NCBI GenBank assembly: GCA_021811115.1
Contig: JAJZPP010000042.1
Span: forward strand, 1-6,349
DNA from: a bacterium
GTDB lineage: Bacteria > Chlamydiota > Chlamydiia > Chlamydiales > FEN-1388
Direction of reading: 5' to 3'
Length of the DNA stretch: 6,349 nucleotides
The notes below the pieces were generated by a model, which was not told where the DNA came from, searched no databases, and was given only the letters and a program-made list of their open reading frames with translations. Of this stretch, positions 5,908 to 6,349 are shown one piece after another (the stretch's first letter is position 1; every line of letters begins with the position of its first letter). The translations under genes were made by a program, and so were the position numbers.

Positions 5908-6338
5908 TAGGATTCGTCAGAGTGACACATCTCATAGTGGCGAACTAAATCGAATTTCGTGTGAAAGATTCGACTACAAATTCTGCATTTCCAAATGCGC
6001 CGATGTACAGCCTTATTGCTGGTCCCAATTACTTTTTCTTGCATGTAGATCAGCTCTGCCAGGCACTTACCAAGGTCTTTTTTTTGTACATACATGCGAT
6101 CTTCTTTGGAATGTAATGAAGACACTAGGTATAATTTATGTCCCTTCCAAACAGCCATTTTACCTGAAAACAAGGTGATCGACGACATGTTTTTTATGTA
6201 AATCTTGTCATTTTCTTTCGCCGGACAATGCTCTGAGCTCTTATTTCGCGAGATCCCTGATCGGTCAGAATTTGCAATCACAGATGACATAAAAAAATAA
6301 CAACCTGCGATCAAGAGTGCTGGAAACACTACCCTCAT
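5907..6338 (-). CDS. Exported small protein with a C-terminal eukaryote-type C2H2 zinc finger
   Basis: I do not recognise this 143-residue protein as a whole. It begins MRVVFPALLIAGC and has a hydrophobic stretch to about residue 22 (SSVIA), a Sec-type signal with likely cleavage after A22; IAGC13 could alternatively be a short lipobox. The middle is polar and basic with no motif I can name. Residues 118-139 form a complete C2H2 zinc finger: C118-x2-C121-x3-F125-x5-L131-x2-H134-x4-H139, matching ligands and hydrophobic core positions of eukaryotic fingers, with basic residues just before it (VHRRIWK). Such fingers bind DNA, RNA or proteins and are unusual in bacteria, especially on an exported protein, so a secreted effector acting on the host is conceivable. 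The gene starts the operon with a perfect AAGGAGG at the window edge and its stop overlaps the SucC-like start. A hand count gives about 40% GC for 6001-6240 against 55% in the SucC-like gene (5281-5400), hinting at a different origin. Confidence 0.8.
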   Translation of the reverse strand: MRVVFPALLIAGCYFFMSSVIANSDRSGISRNKSSEHCPAKENDKIYIKNMSSITLFSGKMAVWKGHKLYLVSSLHSKEDRMYVQKKDLGKCLAELIYMQEKVIGTSNKAVHRRIWKCRICSRIFHTKFDLVRHYEMCHSDES

Positions 6339-6342
6339 AGAA

Positions 6343-6349
6343 CCTCCTT
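6343..6349 (-). promoter_or_regulatory. Consensus Shine-Dalgarno of the zinc-finger protein gene
   Basis: AAGGAGG on the minus strand is a full consensus site ending 4 nt before ATG 6338. It is by far the strongest ribosome binding site in the operon, consistent with this being the first gene or the entry point for ribosomes. The promoter lies beyond the window. Confidence 0.75.

Overview
The window most likely comes from a member of the Chlamydiota (an environmental, amoeba- or animal-associated lineage rather than Chlamydia itself). The reasons are a succinyl-CoA-ligase alpha/beta pair beside an HtrA protease, an arrangement I recall from Chlamydia genomes (sucC-sucD-htrA), a tiny Lys/Ala/Thr-rich protein resembling the chlamydial histone H1-like proteins, and a candidate exported protein carrying a eukaryote-type zinc finger. 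The host assignment is an inference from gene content; the sampled coding DNA is about 55% GC by hand count, higher than in many chlamydiae.

Plus strand, 1-3091: a weak promoter-like pair precedes a 41-codon gene for a very basic protein with a four-cysteine cluster (96-221). An 18-bp hairpin (232-277) separates it from a complete M20 family metallopeptidase (291-1637). A good sigma70-type promoter overlaps the stop of the peptidase gene and would drive htrA (1670-3091), which encodes a complete DegP/HtrA-type periplasmic serine protease/chaperone with signal peptide, intact catalytic triad and two PDZ domains.

Minus strand, 6338-3078: four genes are packed as a probable operon with overlapping ends (1 nt, 13 nt and 4 nt). 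In order of transcription they are (i) a 143-residue protein with an N-terminal export signal and a textbook C2H2 zinc finger at its C-terminus, (ii) a shortened SucC-like protein, (iii) a SucD-like protein, and (iv) a membrane site-2-protease-like (M50) protein with a TPR-like tail. The operon runs convergently into htrA and overlaps its 3' end by 14 nt.

The striking point is that all three enzyme-like products of this operon keep their overall folds but lack key catalytic residues. The SucC-like protein has lost most of the ATP-grasp core and the metal ligands, the SucD-like protein lacks the phospho-histidine motif and the CoA-site motifs are altered, and the M50 protein has HEVGS where HExGH is expected. 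The frames are open and tightly coupled, so these look like maintained pseudoenzymes rather than decaying genes. Together with the zinc-finger exported protein they could form an undescribed nucleotide/CoA-sensing or membrane-associated system. That functional idea is inference only; what the sequence shows directly is the loss of motifs and the operon structure.
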